From: Phragmites australis
Taxonomy: Eukaryota > Streptophyta > Magnoliopsida > Poales > Poaceae
Assembly: GCF_958298935.1 (NCBI RefSeq)
Contig: NC_084922.1
Location: 14,572,501 to 14,636,500 of the forward strand
Length of the DNA: 64,000 bases
Direction of reading: 5' to 3'
Shown here piece after piece: positions 1 through 9,988 of this stretch. A program made the position numbers and the translations under genes. Every line of letters begins with the position of its first letter. Within the stretch, counting starts at the first letter, position 1. The notes beneath the pieces are model-generated. The model made no database searches and was not told where the DNA came from. It saw only the letters and a program-made list of their open reading frames with translations.

Positions 1-882
1 AACTCACCGGAAAGTCCGATGATCAGAGGAAGATACACACCGAAGTATTTCCACAAGACAAGGTTGCAGCCGTGGAAGATCGAAGATCAACACGCTGGAA
101 GGTTCGGTGATGAAGCAAGGCTACACTGGAAAATACACTGGACAATGAACAGTGCAAAGAGGTAGAACGAAGTTCAAAGCATCTGATAATCCGGTGATGT
201 GCACCGGATGCTAACACCAGATCAATTTACACAGGGAAGGAAATGCTCGGATGGCTTAGGATAACTCACCGGATAGTCCGGTAATGAAGATGAAGTATAC
301 ACCAGAGTGTCTGGTATTCATAGAGGCTTAAATGGGGTTCCAACTGCTAGTTTTTGAGAGTGTACTAACCGGACGATTCGGTGTTAGTACTATTATTCTC
401 AACGGATTATCCGATGTTAACAATTTTTTTGAGCTGTTGGGTTAACGGCTAGTGCGCGGGTTTGAGGCTATAAATACCCCTCCACTCAGTCATTTGATGG
501 TGTAGCATGCTGCTAGAGTTTAGAGAAAGCTCATACACACTTGAGAAGACATCCAAGCCACCAAAGTGCTTAAAGTGATTATCCAAGATGATTAAGCATA
601 AGATTAGTGAGTTATTAGTGCTTATAGGTTTAGAGAGAGTGTTTCTAGGTGATTGCTGCCTAGAGAGTGGATCAAGGAATGATCCAATCTTGTATCGAGT
701 GGTACTTCGACATCTTAGAATCTTAGTGACTCACCGACATCTTGGGCCTTGGTGACTCAAGCTTGTTAACCCTCTGACTTGGTGTGAAGTGGAGGCAAGA
801 CACGTGTACGGGGACATGGAGACTATTGCCTTGGTGGCCCAAGCTCTGAAGTGATCACGACGGCAAGGAACTAGAAGAGAGG
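1..882 (+). repeat. Left part of an older LTR interrupted by a nested element
   Basis: This non-coding stretch reads like a grass LTR. A TATA box (TATAAATA) lies at 469-476. Upstream of it, several near-palindromic CCGGANNNTCCGG-type motifs recur between 1 and 430. Downstream is an untranslated-leader-like stretch with many TTGGTGACTC-type repeats. The same sequence style resumes at 7286, immediately after the inserted gypsy element, so 1-882 and 7286-7560 are one older LTR split by a younger insertion. The left boundary lies outside the window. I cannot name the family. No ORF here looks like a real gene. Confidence 0.6.
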
Positions 883-1768
883 TGTTGGTGTTAAGAATAG
901 TGGGGTCCCCTCGCGGGCAATCCCACGCCTATAAGATATCAGGAGGTGCTGTATGCCACGTTGATCGGAACCGTGGCCACCCCATGCGACCAGCCAGCGA
1001 CCACGCAACTAGGCTCTCCGACCAAGCTCTGTGACCAGTCACCAGGTTGCAGGAGAAAACCCTGCGACCAGTCTCTTCTGGTCATGAGACATGTATGTGT
1101 CTAAACAATCTAATCACAATAAATTCTTTTTCACTCAAATATTTCCCTTCCCTAGGTCCTCTTTCTAGTGGACCAAGGCATGGTCAGCGCAGAGCTGCCA
1201 TATCCCGTCCCATAGCATTAAATGCCACGGGACGGCCTGACAGGCGTGGCAGGAGGTCTTTTGCAGGTGCACAGGTGGCGCGTGGGGATGGGACAGGCCA
1301 GTCCGGGCAACCGGAATGACGCAGGCGGTGGAGCGATGGGACTGGCTCTGTAGCACCGAAAAGGAAATGGGATACGTCTGCTCTTAGTAATGTTGGGCCT
1401 AGGTGGAAGGCTTTGGCTAGGCCTGGGTCTATGTTTTGACTCGCGTGTAAATCCTCTCTCCCTCTGATATGTAAAGGGAGGGGTACCAGGCTTGTGGAGA
1501 TGGAAGAAAAAAGAAGAAGGGAGAGGCCTAGAGGCAAAAGAGGCCGAGAAGAAGGCTGGCAAGAACATCATCTATAACCAACTTAGATCAAAGAAGAGAA
1601 TACACAGGATGTAGGTCTATTACCCTAATAGGGGCTTGAACCTGGATAATCCCCGGTGTCCTTAAGTTGCACATACACAAATAGATTTAGCAGACACATC
1701 CCAAACAAAGATCATGCACCCACTGTCCAACATACCCCGGAATCACTGTCAGGGATTTACCCTTGACA
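883..1768 (+). repeat. 5' LTR of nested gypsy element
   Basis: 886 bp, beginning TGTTGGTG and ending TTGACA, so it has the usual TG...CA termini. It matches 6422-7280 along its whole length with scattered differences and small indels. One indel is a segment near 1285-1310 that is missing from the other copy. A short purine-rich leader (1500-1530) precedes the LTR end. The ORFs inside are unlike any known protein and are treated as chance. Confidence 0.9.
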
Positions 1769-1770
1769 TT

Positions 1771-1790
1771 TGGCGCACCAGGTAGGGGGG
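1771..1790 (+). other. Primer-binding site of nested gypsy element
   Basis: TGGCGCACCAGGTAGG follows the 5' LTR after two bases. It starts with the TGG that pairs with the CCA tail of a tRNA. Related TGGCGC-type sites occur in grass gypsy elements. I did not assign the tRNA species. Confidence 0.7.
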
Positions 1791-2439
1791 GCATGTTTCT
1801 GAGTTCGGGACTGAGTTGCTGTAAGGTGTTCTTCATTGGGTACGACCCAGTTGAAGCCAATATATCCCAAACTCGGCACATCGGATAAAAATCCGAACGC
1901 TCCAGGAGGTGACGAGAGGCAGCAGAGGCATCCAGGCTCCCGGCGCCAAAGAGAGCTCACGGACCTTAAGCTCTGGGGGAACGGGCTTCTTCGGTGGCAG
2001 CCCCACCCGGAGGATTGCTCACCACGCTGGGACTGCCACCCCCAGCCCCGTGATGTGAATCGAAACCATCGGACAGGTATGATTCGATCCGGAAAAAGAA
2101 TATCGGGGAACTAATCGCGTGTGTCATTTCTCCGAGCAGGTTCAACCCAAGGATGAACAGAAGGGTCTACACCTCGAACTTTTGGCACAAGTAACGACCA
2201 CTCCCCGTAGGGTACTAGTAAGGAAGGCAGCTTACCAGAATCTTAGAAAGGTAACCCTCTCTCGATGCTGACCACCCTTCGACCAGAAGGGGGAATCCTT
2301 GTCCTACCTTGCAGGATTTCAAAGGGTCATGGATGTGGTACTGGTCGCTAAGCGAGACATTGCTTTCCCTCGACCAGGAAGGAGCGAGCACAGGACCATG
2401 CATCATCAGGTACATGGTCTAATTCTATTTTTTCTAGTT

Positions 2440-3340
2440 ATTAAATACGAAATGGAGTATGAGGGCCTCTTAACTGGAATACGAGCATCACCCGCACAGG
2501 GAAAAACACCTGCTAGTGACGAGGGACTCACTACTAGGTGTAACCCCGTTGCCAAGGGTTTTTCAGTATTCGGACCGAATGATGGCGGCATACCTCTCCG
2601 AAGTGAGAAAGCTAGACCAACGCTCCATCGGCCGGGAAGTCACACACGTCCCTCGCAAGGACTTCTTCCCTGGCCGATGGGCTGGCCCGTCTAGCCTCTT
2701 CTTGTGAAGCTGTCTCAGTCGGAGTCTTTGAGAAAAAGACTCACATGGCCACCAGCTACGGTCTCGGGCCGAAGCGAAAGGGATGCTCTGCTTGAAAATG
2801 AAACACCAGAGGCAACACCTTTGGAGGCAATGCCTCTCTCGGTGCCATCGTCCTCAGGTGGCCATCATGTGGTCGCCCTGCTCGATTTGGGTATAACCTG
2901 GATGGATCAGATCTCGGACTACCTTCAGAATCAAGCAGCCCTTGACAACGATGTGTTAGCAGGAAAGGTCATGCGGGCTAGCCATGAGAATCCTCCTTGG
3001 TAGACGGACGCCTCTACCACCAAGGGAGCAATGACCCTTTAATGAAACACATCACTCAGGATGGGGGGGAGCACAGCGCTCCCTAACATCCTCGGAGGCA
3101 GACGTGGAGGCCGAACCTCCCATCGCCCTCTAGGATGCTCACGAGTAGGTGAAAAGGTGCGAGTCGTGCCAGCACCACGTCCGGAATACTAACCTACCAG
3201 CCCGGGCACTGCAGACCATACCACTCTCTCAGCTTTTCGCTGTGTGGGGGCTAGACGTCGTGGGATCATTCTCTAAAGCCCAAGGCATCCCTAAAATTCC
3301 TAACCTCAGGCACGGCCATGACCACCACGCGCGAAACTGA
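2440..3340 (+). pseudogene. Relics of gypsy pol: RNase H, connection region, integrase N-terminus
   Basis: Three sense fragments align in order with gypsy pol. Near 2443-2490 the reading EYEGLLTGIRA corresponds to the RNase H motif usually written EYEALLLGLR. Near 2905-3000 WMDQISDYLQNQAALDND matches the conserved stretch before integrase. At 3155-3265 the reading gives CESCQHH, then ALQTIP and AVWGLDVVGSF, which matches the second half of the integrase zinc finger and the start of the catalytic core with its first Asp. The frames are interrupted and short. No RT YVDD motif or gag was found, so this is a deletion remnant. Confidence 0.75.
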
Positions 3341-3925
3341 TCGCAGGTCACTGGTGACCTCCAGTTTCCCAGCCTCATGCGGTTTGCCGGGGAGGTTGGC
3401 CGCTGATCATACAGCTCGCAGAGCGCTAGCTCTATGAATGAGGCTGCTCGGAGACGAGCCTGTTTGTCTATTTTGCAGGATCTTCCGAACGAGCGTGGAC
3501 ATAACTTGTAAGTTTTTCCAAATCCAAGTAATCAAAGTCTTTATGTTGCAGGACTCCACGGACAAACGCGGTCTCCTACCAAGTTTCAAGATTTGTTTAG
3601 CCCGCTCGCTCGTGTTGAGGGGACGAGATCCAAAGCTAACCCGCTCGCACGATGACAAGGTGAAGGAGCCCGAGGGTTAACAACCACAAGGCCGTACGTC
3701 CTAAACTGGGTCGAGCGCTGGTCACCATAGAAAGGCTCATCGTGCTAAGGGTCTCCCTCAGCACTAGGAATGTTGCTCACGAGCGGCTTGATGCGATCCT
3801 TCCTAAGCGATACAGGCACTCCGAAGGCTATTCATCATCCAAACACAGGGAAGACCCACATAAAGGCCAATGCCTGTCATTACAAAGCCCGGGGGCTGGT
3901 TCCAGACAAACCTACAACATTCCTC

Positions 3926-4471
3926 CTAGGACCCAAAAATACCCCTAAGAGGGTCGAACTGGACGGTCCAAAGACAGGAGCGAACAACATACAAAAATGA
4001 ATCAGCCCAGATGCCGAGCTCCTCCACGGTCATCCGAGTACCCTCAAAACTGGCACCGACTGCCGACAAGAGGTCCAGGTCGGGGAAGTGGTCGTGGACG
4101 CAAGCAAGGGCCAGGCAGGCGTCGGAGACTCCGACCTCGAAAAGATGGTCTCCAAAAGTCTTGTGAATCCCCTGCTCGAGATCACCGGCCTCCTCGGAGG
4201 CAGCTAGAAACCATTTGACATGACCGGTCACAGTGTTCCCAGGGGTTGGACGAACCTGGACACCGGCGGACCGAAGCAACGAGTCAAAAGGGGTAAAAGC
4301 TTGGCTGAGTTGGTCGTAGAACGCCACTCGCCACTCGTCGCTCTCCTTGGTCAGCCGCTCGAGTTCTTTTCGCACCGCATGAAGATCTTCCCGGCAGTGG
4401 CGAAAGCGGTCGTAGAACTCCTCCCTCTGTTGGGTGCTTTCCCTGGTCGCCCGTTCCAAGTCCCTCTGCAC
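3926..4471 (-). CDS. Antisense ORF of gypsy element, coiled-coil protein
   Basis: An uninterrupted 181-codon frame on the strand opposite to the retrotransposon. The first 50 residues are charged and heptad-like (repeated E, R, K and L, for example KELERLTKESDEW), which suggests a coiled coil. The rest is a mixed helical domain with FDSLLRSAG and HDHFPDLDLLSAVGASFEG. Antisense genes between pol and the 3' LTR are known in Tat-lineage elements such as maize Grande, and grass databases often label them putative gypsy-type transposon proteins. Whether this frame is expressed is unknown. The protein has no known enzymatic motif. It may be one exon of a longer antisense gene together with 4877-5584. 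Confidence 0.5.
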   Translation of the reverse strand: MQRDLERATRESTQQREEFYDRFRHCREDLHAVRKELERLTKESDEWRVAFYDQLSQAFTPFDSLLRSAGVQVRPTPGNTVTGHVKWFLAASEEAGDLEQGIHKTFGDHLFEVGVSDACLALACVHDHFPDLDLLSAVGASFEGTRMTVEELGIWADSFLYVVRSCLWTVQFDPLRGIFGS

Positions 4472-4876
4472 CCTGAGTAACTCCTCCTGGTAGGCTAGGC
4501 AAAAAACAGAGCGTAAGCCGGACCGGTGTCAGTCGGTCGAACCCTACTTGTGTTACCTAGGACCATCACGTGATGCGAGTGGTCGGTGCAATGCACCTTG
4601 AAGGTAGCTCGACTTACTTGCTCGCTCGGCCACAGACCCCTGCACACGTCTGGCTGCCACCTCCAAGGATTATTAGTCGGAAGGGTGGTCGACGAATATG
4701 GTCAGGGATTCGATGAGGGTTGGGGGACCAATCAGCGTGGGCGGGGGATTGGTTCGGGCAGAAGGCTCGGACACTTCGGGAATTCTACGACCACAACGAC
4801 ACAATCTTGTCAGGAAACAAAGGTGTGGGGGCTCCATTCAAAAAATGTTACATAACAAAGGTTACAATCGAGTTTT

Positions 4877-5584
4877 TTACTCCTCGGCGGCCTCCACCCG
4901 GAAGATGGATATCAAGTAATCCACCGCCCCCTGGCACTCCCGCTAATGTCTCTCCTCGGCTTCTGGTCTGGCAACCACGGCCCCTTCCCGGACTAAGTCT
5001 AGGTTGAAGTTGGGGTCACGGCTGCGGTAGCACCGGAAGATATACTCCGCAGTCGCCCTCACCGCCTGTGAGACGTCCTCCGCGCCCCTCAACACCAGGG
5101 TGAAGGGAAGCTCAAAGAAGTGCTCTGCGAGGACCCGAAGGGTGTAGGCCCAGGCTCAGGCGGTACGATCATCCTTTGGCTCAAACACCCCCACTACGAG
5201 GCTACCCAGGGGATCCGCTAGTGCTCCAAAGGCTTCCTGGAGAATGTTGAGGGTAATGCGCTCATCCTCCTTGAGCTGGGAGCGCTCGGCGGCCAGCACA
5301 GTTTTCTCTTGGGAGAACTCGTCGCACCTCCTCTGCATCTCGGCCAGCTGCTTCTCCGGCTCAGCGCATCTACTGGTCGCCATATCCTTCTCTTCAACCA
5401 GCTTACGGACGGCGGCCGGGAAATGGCTGACCCACGAGAGCAAGTCAGGAGTCGAAACAGACTCCTCGACCGAGCCCGTGGGGCCTGGAGCCACCATCGA
5501 TATGCCGAGGGGCAAAGCCAATGCTGGCAGAGGCGCTGGGGTATCAGGTCGGGGCACCGTCGGGGAGGCAGCCGTGGTGATCAC
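4877..5584 (-). pseudogene. Antisense coiled-coil ORF of gypsy element, two in-frame stops
   Basis: The minus frame opens at 5584 and reads a Pro/Ala-rich start. A coiled-coil segment follows (KLVEEKD..., EKQLAEMQRRCDEFSQEK), then a helical domain with ILQEAFGALADPLGSLVV. A TGA at 5156-5158 interrupts it, but the same frame continues as AYTLRVLAEHFFELPFTL and YIFRCYRSRDPNFNLDLV. It passes one TAG and ends at a TAA at 4877-4879. Good coding character on both sides of the stops shows one decayed gene of about 235 codons. Its arrangement of coiled coil plus helical domain resembles the ORF at 3926-4471, so the two may be exons or duplicated modules. Confidence 0.5.
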
Positions 5585-5860
5585 GGCAGCGTGGCGCGAG
5601 GTGGCCGTGCCGCAGTTGTGAGCGGGGGCCGTTTCAATGTCGCAGACAAGAACATGTGCCGATTACTCCGGAATCGAAATCAGGGAAAGAAACAGATGGA
5701 TAGTTGATGAGCTCGTTAAATTGCACATGTAATCCTTGAACGGAAGACTGCTTGTTTGTGATGGAAGAGAGGGCATGTTCACAGTTGGTCCACTCCTATA
5801 CAAAGAGAAAGAGGGAACGAGACCCACCAAGAAAAATGGAGCGAATATTACAATATCCCC

Positions 5861-6121
5861 CTAGCGGGGAGCAAGAACATCTCCCCCAGGGCGGTATCTG
5901 AAGGACAGACGACGCGGAAGCAGTCGATCCTTATACATCCGCTTCAGCTTCATGGTGGCGCACTTGGACTTGGGGAAGTCGGCCTCCTTTTCAGTGCGTG
6001 GCACCATGGGGATGTAATGGTGGTTGTTTGAAAGACTCCGGTGGGGGCTGGAGGCGGAGGTCTCTAGCACAAGAGCTCGGGTGGTGGAGAGATTTCTGGG
6101 GCCTTTCGTCCGTCCTCCCAT
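5861..6121 (-). CDS. Short antisense ORF upstream of the antisense gene
   Basis: An 86-codon basic frame near the presumed 5' end of the antisense transcription unit of the nested gypsy element. It has no motif I recognise. It could be a leader exon or chance. It is listed only because it lies just upstream of the decayed antisense gene at 4877-5584. Confidence 0.2.
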   Translation of the reverse strand: MGGRTKGPRNLSTTRALVLETSASSPHRSLSNNHHYIPMVPRTEKEADFPKSKCATMKLKRMYKDRLLPRRLSFRYRPGGDVLAPR

Positions 6122-6407
6122 TTATAGGATCGACTCAATTTCACCGCCCCGGCTCCCAAGGATCCATCTGGGGAACCAAAATTCCCTTGAAATCCAGCGC
6201 CCATTAAGGTTTCTCTCTCCCACTATCCTTTTTCTATGGAAGATTAACCTCCCCTCATAATACGGTTTTCTGGGCTAAACCACAAAAGTGGACCGTGATA
6301 ACTGACTGCTCCCCGGGTGAACTCATGTTCACATAGGGCCCAAGTGGTTCGACTAGGTCCAGCCATGACCATTTGACAAACCGCTCGGACTACCGCATCC
6401 ACGATGG

Positions 6408-6421
6408 AGCTTGGGGGCTAC
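6408..6421 (+). other. Polypurine tract of nested gypsy element
   Basis: AGCTTGGGGGCTAC lies directly before the 3' LTR start at 6422. G-rich tracts ending in GGGGGCTA(C) are usual plus-strand primers in plant gypsy elements. Confidence 0.75.
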
Positions 6422-7280
6422 TGTCAGTGTTAAGAATAGTGGGGTCCCCTCACGGGCAGTCCCACTCCTATAAGATATCAGCAGGTGCTGTATGCCACGT
6501 TGTCCAAAACCGTGGCCACCCCGCGTGACCAGCCAGCGACCACGCAACCAGGCTCTCCGACCAAGCTCCGTGACTAGTCACCAAGTTACAGGAGCAAACC
6601 CCGTGACCAGTCTCTTCTGGTCGCGGGACAGGTATGTGTCTAAACAGTCTAATCACAATAAATACTTTTTCACTCGAGTATTTCTCTTCCCCAGGTCCTT
6701 TTTCTAGTCGACCAAGACGTGGTCGGCGCAGAGCTGCCATATCCCGTCCCATAGCATTAAATGCCACAGGACGGCCTGATAGGTGTGGCAGGAGGTCTTT
6801 TGTAGGTGCACAAGCGGCGCCCGGGATGACGCAGGCGGTGAAGCGATGGGACAGGCTCTGTAGTGCCGAAGAGCAAATGGGATACGTCTGCTCTTAGTAA
6901 TGTTGGGCCTAGGTGGGAGGCTCTGGCTAGGTCTGGGTCTATATTTTGACTCGCGTGTAAATCCTCTCTCCCTCTGATATATAAAGGGAGGAGTATCAGG
7001 CTTGTAGAGATGGAAGAAAAAAAGAAGAAGGGAGATGCCTAGAGGCGAAAGAGGCCGAGAAGAAGACTTGGCAAGCACATCATTTATAACCAACTTAGAT
7101 CAAAGAAGAGAATACACATGATGTAGGATTTTTACCCTAATGGGAGTCTGAACCTGGATAATTCCCAGTGTCCTTGAGTTGCACATACACAAACAGATTC
7201 AGCAGACACATCCCGAACAAAGATCACGTACCCACTTTCCATAATACCGTGGAATCACTGTCAGTGGTTTACCCTCGACA
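6422..7280 (+). repeat. 3' LTR of nested gypsy element
   Basis: 859 bp, beginning TGTCAGTG and ending CTCGACA, and colinear with 883-1768. It differs from the 5' LTR by scattered substitutions and a deletion of about 30 bp near 6820. The insertion is therefore not very recent. It is followed by the AGAGG target duplication. Confidence 0.9.
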
Positions 7281-7560
7281 AGAGGCTAGTGGTGAGACCA
7301 TGTCTTGGTGGCTTGGTGGCTCATCTGGGTCGAGGTCTTGTCTTTGTGATTTGATGGCTCAAGATGTGTGACTAGGTGCCGATCGAGAGCATATCCTTTA
7401 TAGAGATCCAACGTGAACTGGGGGTAATATTCATGCCATGGATACCACAGAATAAAAATCTCTTAGGGTGAGTTTGCTCTCTCTACCTTATTTACGTTTC
7501 CGTATTTATATTTTTGCAATTTTCCTTCTTAGATAGGTTACAAGCGCTTTAATTAGTAGT
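7281..7560 (+). repeat. Right part of the interrupted older LTR
   Basis: This begins with the AGAGG target duplication and continues the sequence style of 1-882 (GGTGGCTTGGTGGCTC). It ends in a stretch typical of LTR 3' ends (AATAAAAATCTCTTAGG followed by CTCTCTCTACC). The right border of the older LTR is not clear. Confidence 0.5.
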
Positions 7561-8870
7561 GTAGACTCACTAGATAAATCTAGAGCATATTTAAATAGAA
7601 ATCAATATATATTTATCTTGTGTAATTTTTAGAGTTAAATAGATTCTAAATATCATAATTCATCATCTCTTAAAATATCATCTAAGATGGGTAGAAGGAG
7701 AGAGATAACCAACTCTAGAGGAAAAAAGGTGTCAGTTTAAACCTTTGTCCTAAAGTGAGGATGTAGGTCTTAGCCCAGGTTGGACCCAAGAGAAAAAAAT
7801 TGGTTGGCCAGCCCGTCCAGCCTAATATTATTTCTTCCTGCTTTATATATTTTTACTAAAGTATTTTCACTTCTCTCGAGTCGCTACAAAAACCGAAAAA
7901 CGGAACAACAACCGGAAAAACGAATTTTCGACTTCTAAGGCACCAGACCCCCTTCCTGGTTCCCATAGCTGGATCCGCCCTGATACAATGGGAGCAGCTT
8001 TAGTAGGAGTCATAACCTTCCTGGGCATTAGTAGGTGGTGCTACACCGTAACGAAGAAGAAGAAAGGCAGAAGTGGGGTGGAGCAGGTTCGTTTGACCCT
8101 GATGGCATGACTGAAGAGATGTGTATAGGAACAAAATATTGAATCAACGAAAGAAATGCTGAAATGTCAATTCCCAAAAAAGTATGTTGAATCCACACTT
8201 ACAAAAATATTGAATTAGTAAAAAAAATGAATAAACACTTGCAAAACAATGTTGAACTAACAAAAAAAAATAGAAAAAGAAGTAAAAAATATGAAACCAA
8301 TAGAAAGAAAGTGCGAAATTCACACCACTATCCCCTGCGCATTCTTCAGTCAAGCATTGAGACCAAGGCAACAAAGAAAAAGAAAAAGAAAGCAGGACCC
8401 AGGCAAAATAAAAAAGAATAAGAAAGAAAAGCTACATGGTGTGCGGCTAGCTTGGCTACCATATCGGCAGAAGAAAAAACAGGGCCCCCAAAATAAGCAC
8501 GGACAGGAAGGCCGCGAAAAGAAAAAAAGATCAGGCTGCACGTGGGTTGCTCAAACGGGCCCAGTGGAAAAGGGCCTGTGCCTTAAAACGAAAAGTGACC
8601 ACTAGATACGGTCAACCACTAAATAGCCCATTCCATATGAGTCCACAATCATCTATCCTTTATATTTCTCTAGAGGTGACCAGCCCGTCCCGCCTACACT
8701 CGGAACACTCCTTCCTACCGTTCGCATCAGCCTCCTCTCTAGATTGATCGCCAGAGCCTGCAGCTTCCGGATAATTTCTGGATTTGTGCCAATTTTCCAC
8801 TGAGGTTGATATGTGGATCATCCTGAGTCTATGAAACTAGGCTCGGGTGGCAAATTGCCTGCCACTCGGT
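7561..8870. other. Stretch without a recognised gene; A-rich part at 8140-8560
   Basis: I see no gene. 8145-8290 has several loose copies of an AATATTGAAT(C/T)AAC-like motif, and 8380-8560 is very rich in AAAGAAA. The frames in it are low-complexity Lys/Arg translations and are rejected as genes. The stretch is probably decayed repeat DNA. Confidence 0.4.
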
Positions 8871-8879
8871 GTTAAGAGT

Positions 8880-9360
8880 AGCAAATCCAGCTTCCATGGC
8901 GCTAACTTCGTGAAGAGGGCGAAGACGGGTAACAGTAGGTTAAATAACTGAAGAGGTTACTGCGGTCAACTGAATGACATGGTGTTCCTAAGCACGGCCA
9001 ACGGGTTTTAAAAATTGCAAATCTAGCCTACTGTTTCCCATTCAACATTAGGTTACAAGATCTCTTCAGTTATTTAATTCGCTGACCGCCAAGGTTTACA
9101 AGATCTCGCTCATTTAGCGGATAAAATCAAGTTCTTGCTCGTTCAGCGGGCGAGACCTTTATAGCGTCTCCATTGCGTGGGTCCACCTAAAAGGTCTCAC
9201 TCGTTGAGGGAGCTAGATCTTTTAAGTATTTAAACCGGCGCGGCTGGTCCTGCCGATGTCACACCCTCATTTGTTTCCCACTGAGCTAAGAGGAAAGGAG
9301 AGGAGAGGGGAGGGGAGGGAAGGAGAGGAAAAATTACACGGCGAAACTCTGCCAGAGAAA
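8880..9360. repeat. Putative 5' flank of the Mutator-like element with inverted motifs
   Basis: CAGTAGGTTAAATAACTGAA near 8933-8952 recurs in inverted, shuffled form within 9025-9080. From 9100 to 9230 the motif CTCGCTCATT(T/G)AGCGG, and variants such as CTCGTTCAGCGGGCGAGACC, recur about three times. Each is nearly self-complementary. A purine-rich leader follows at 9290-9360. The stretch precedes the transposase by about 0.6 kb and may belong to the element's 5' end. I could not define terminal inverted repeats. Confidence 0.35.
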
Positions 9361-9988
9361 AGAGGTATTTTTTTCTTTATTTTTTTAACAAACTCAATAG
9401 GATAGTTAGTAGTGTTAGGTTTTGATATAAGTTAGATGCTAGATTTAGAATTCTTTTACAAATATGGTAGGATAGTCACTAGACGTAGGTTAAAATATAG
9501 ATCTAGTTTTAGAATTATGATTTGATATAGTTTAGCAATTAAATCTTATTTATATGCATATTTTTGCAATTATATGTAGTATTTAGATATATATTAGGTA
9601 TTAAATATAGGTTTTAAACAATGTATAGTCATAACTGATGTGGCAGGTATATGATTTAGTGGTATTTGATGTATGACTCAGGAATATTTTGTTGTAGGAT
9701 AAATTATGTTTGTAATAAATTTTTTATTGTAGATGTAGTTTTACATAATTATTTATATTAAGTTACAATAATATTAAGAGTTTTTGTTGATGGCTGTTAA
9801 GTATGTCGGATATATGGCAGTTTAGGATTTTTTATGAGGACAGTGAAATATTATATGGTCCGAAAAAGATAGCATTATCCATATTTTAGTCAATAGACAA
9901 GGATATCACCATACCTATATATAAAAGTATCGGACACTTATATACCTGCTTGATACGGGATTTCAAAATAGACCCCAAGATTTAAGAG

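Larger units (their letters stand above)
883..7280 (+). mobile_element. Nested Ty3-gypsy-type LTR retrotransposon, deletion derivative
   Basis: A complete but non-autonomous LTR element of about 6.4 kb. It has two LTRs (883-1768 and 6422-7280), a primer-binding site two bases after the 5' LTR, and a polypurine tract directly before the 3' LTR. The perfect 5-bp direct repeat AGAGG flanks it at 878-882 and 7281-7285. Only about 4.65 kb lies between the LTRs, too little for gag-pol. Gag, protease and reverse transcriptase are not recognisable. Relics of RNase H and the integrase N-terminus remain in sense orientation, and long antisense reading frames fill the 3' half. Transposition would need proteins from an autonomous relative (inference). 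Confidence 0.9.

Noticed and set aside
8227..8605. Lys-rich frames in an A-rich stretch
   Set aside because: Low-complexity translation of AAAGAAA repeats; no conserved motif.
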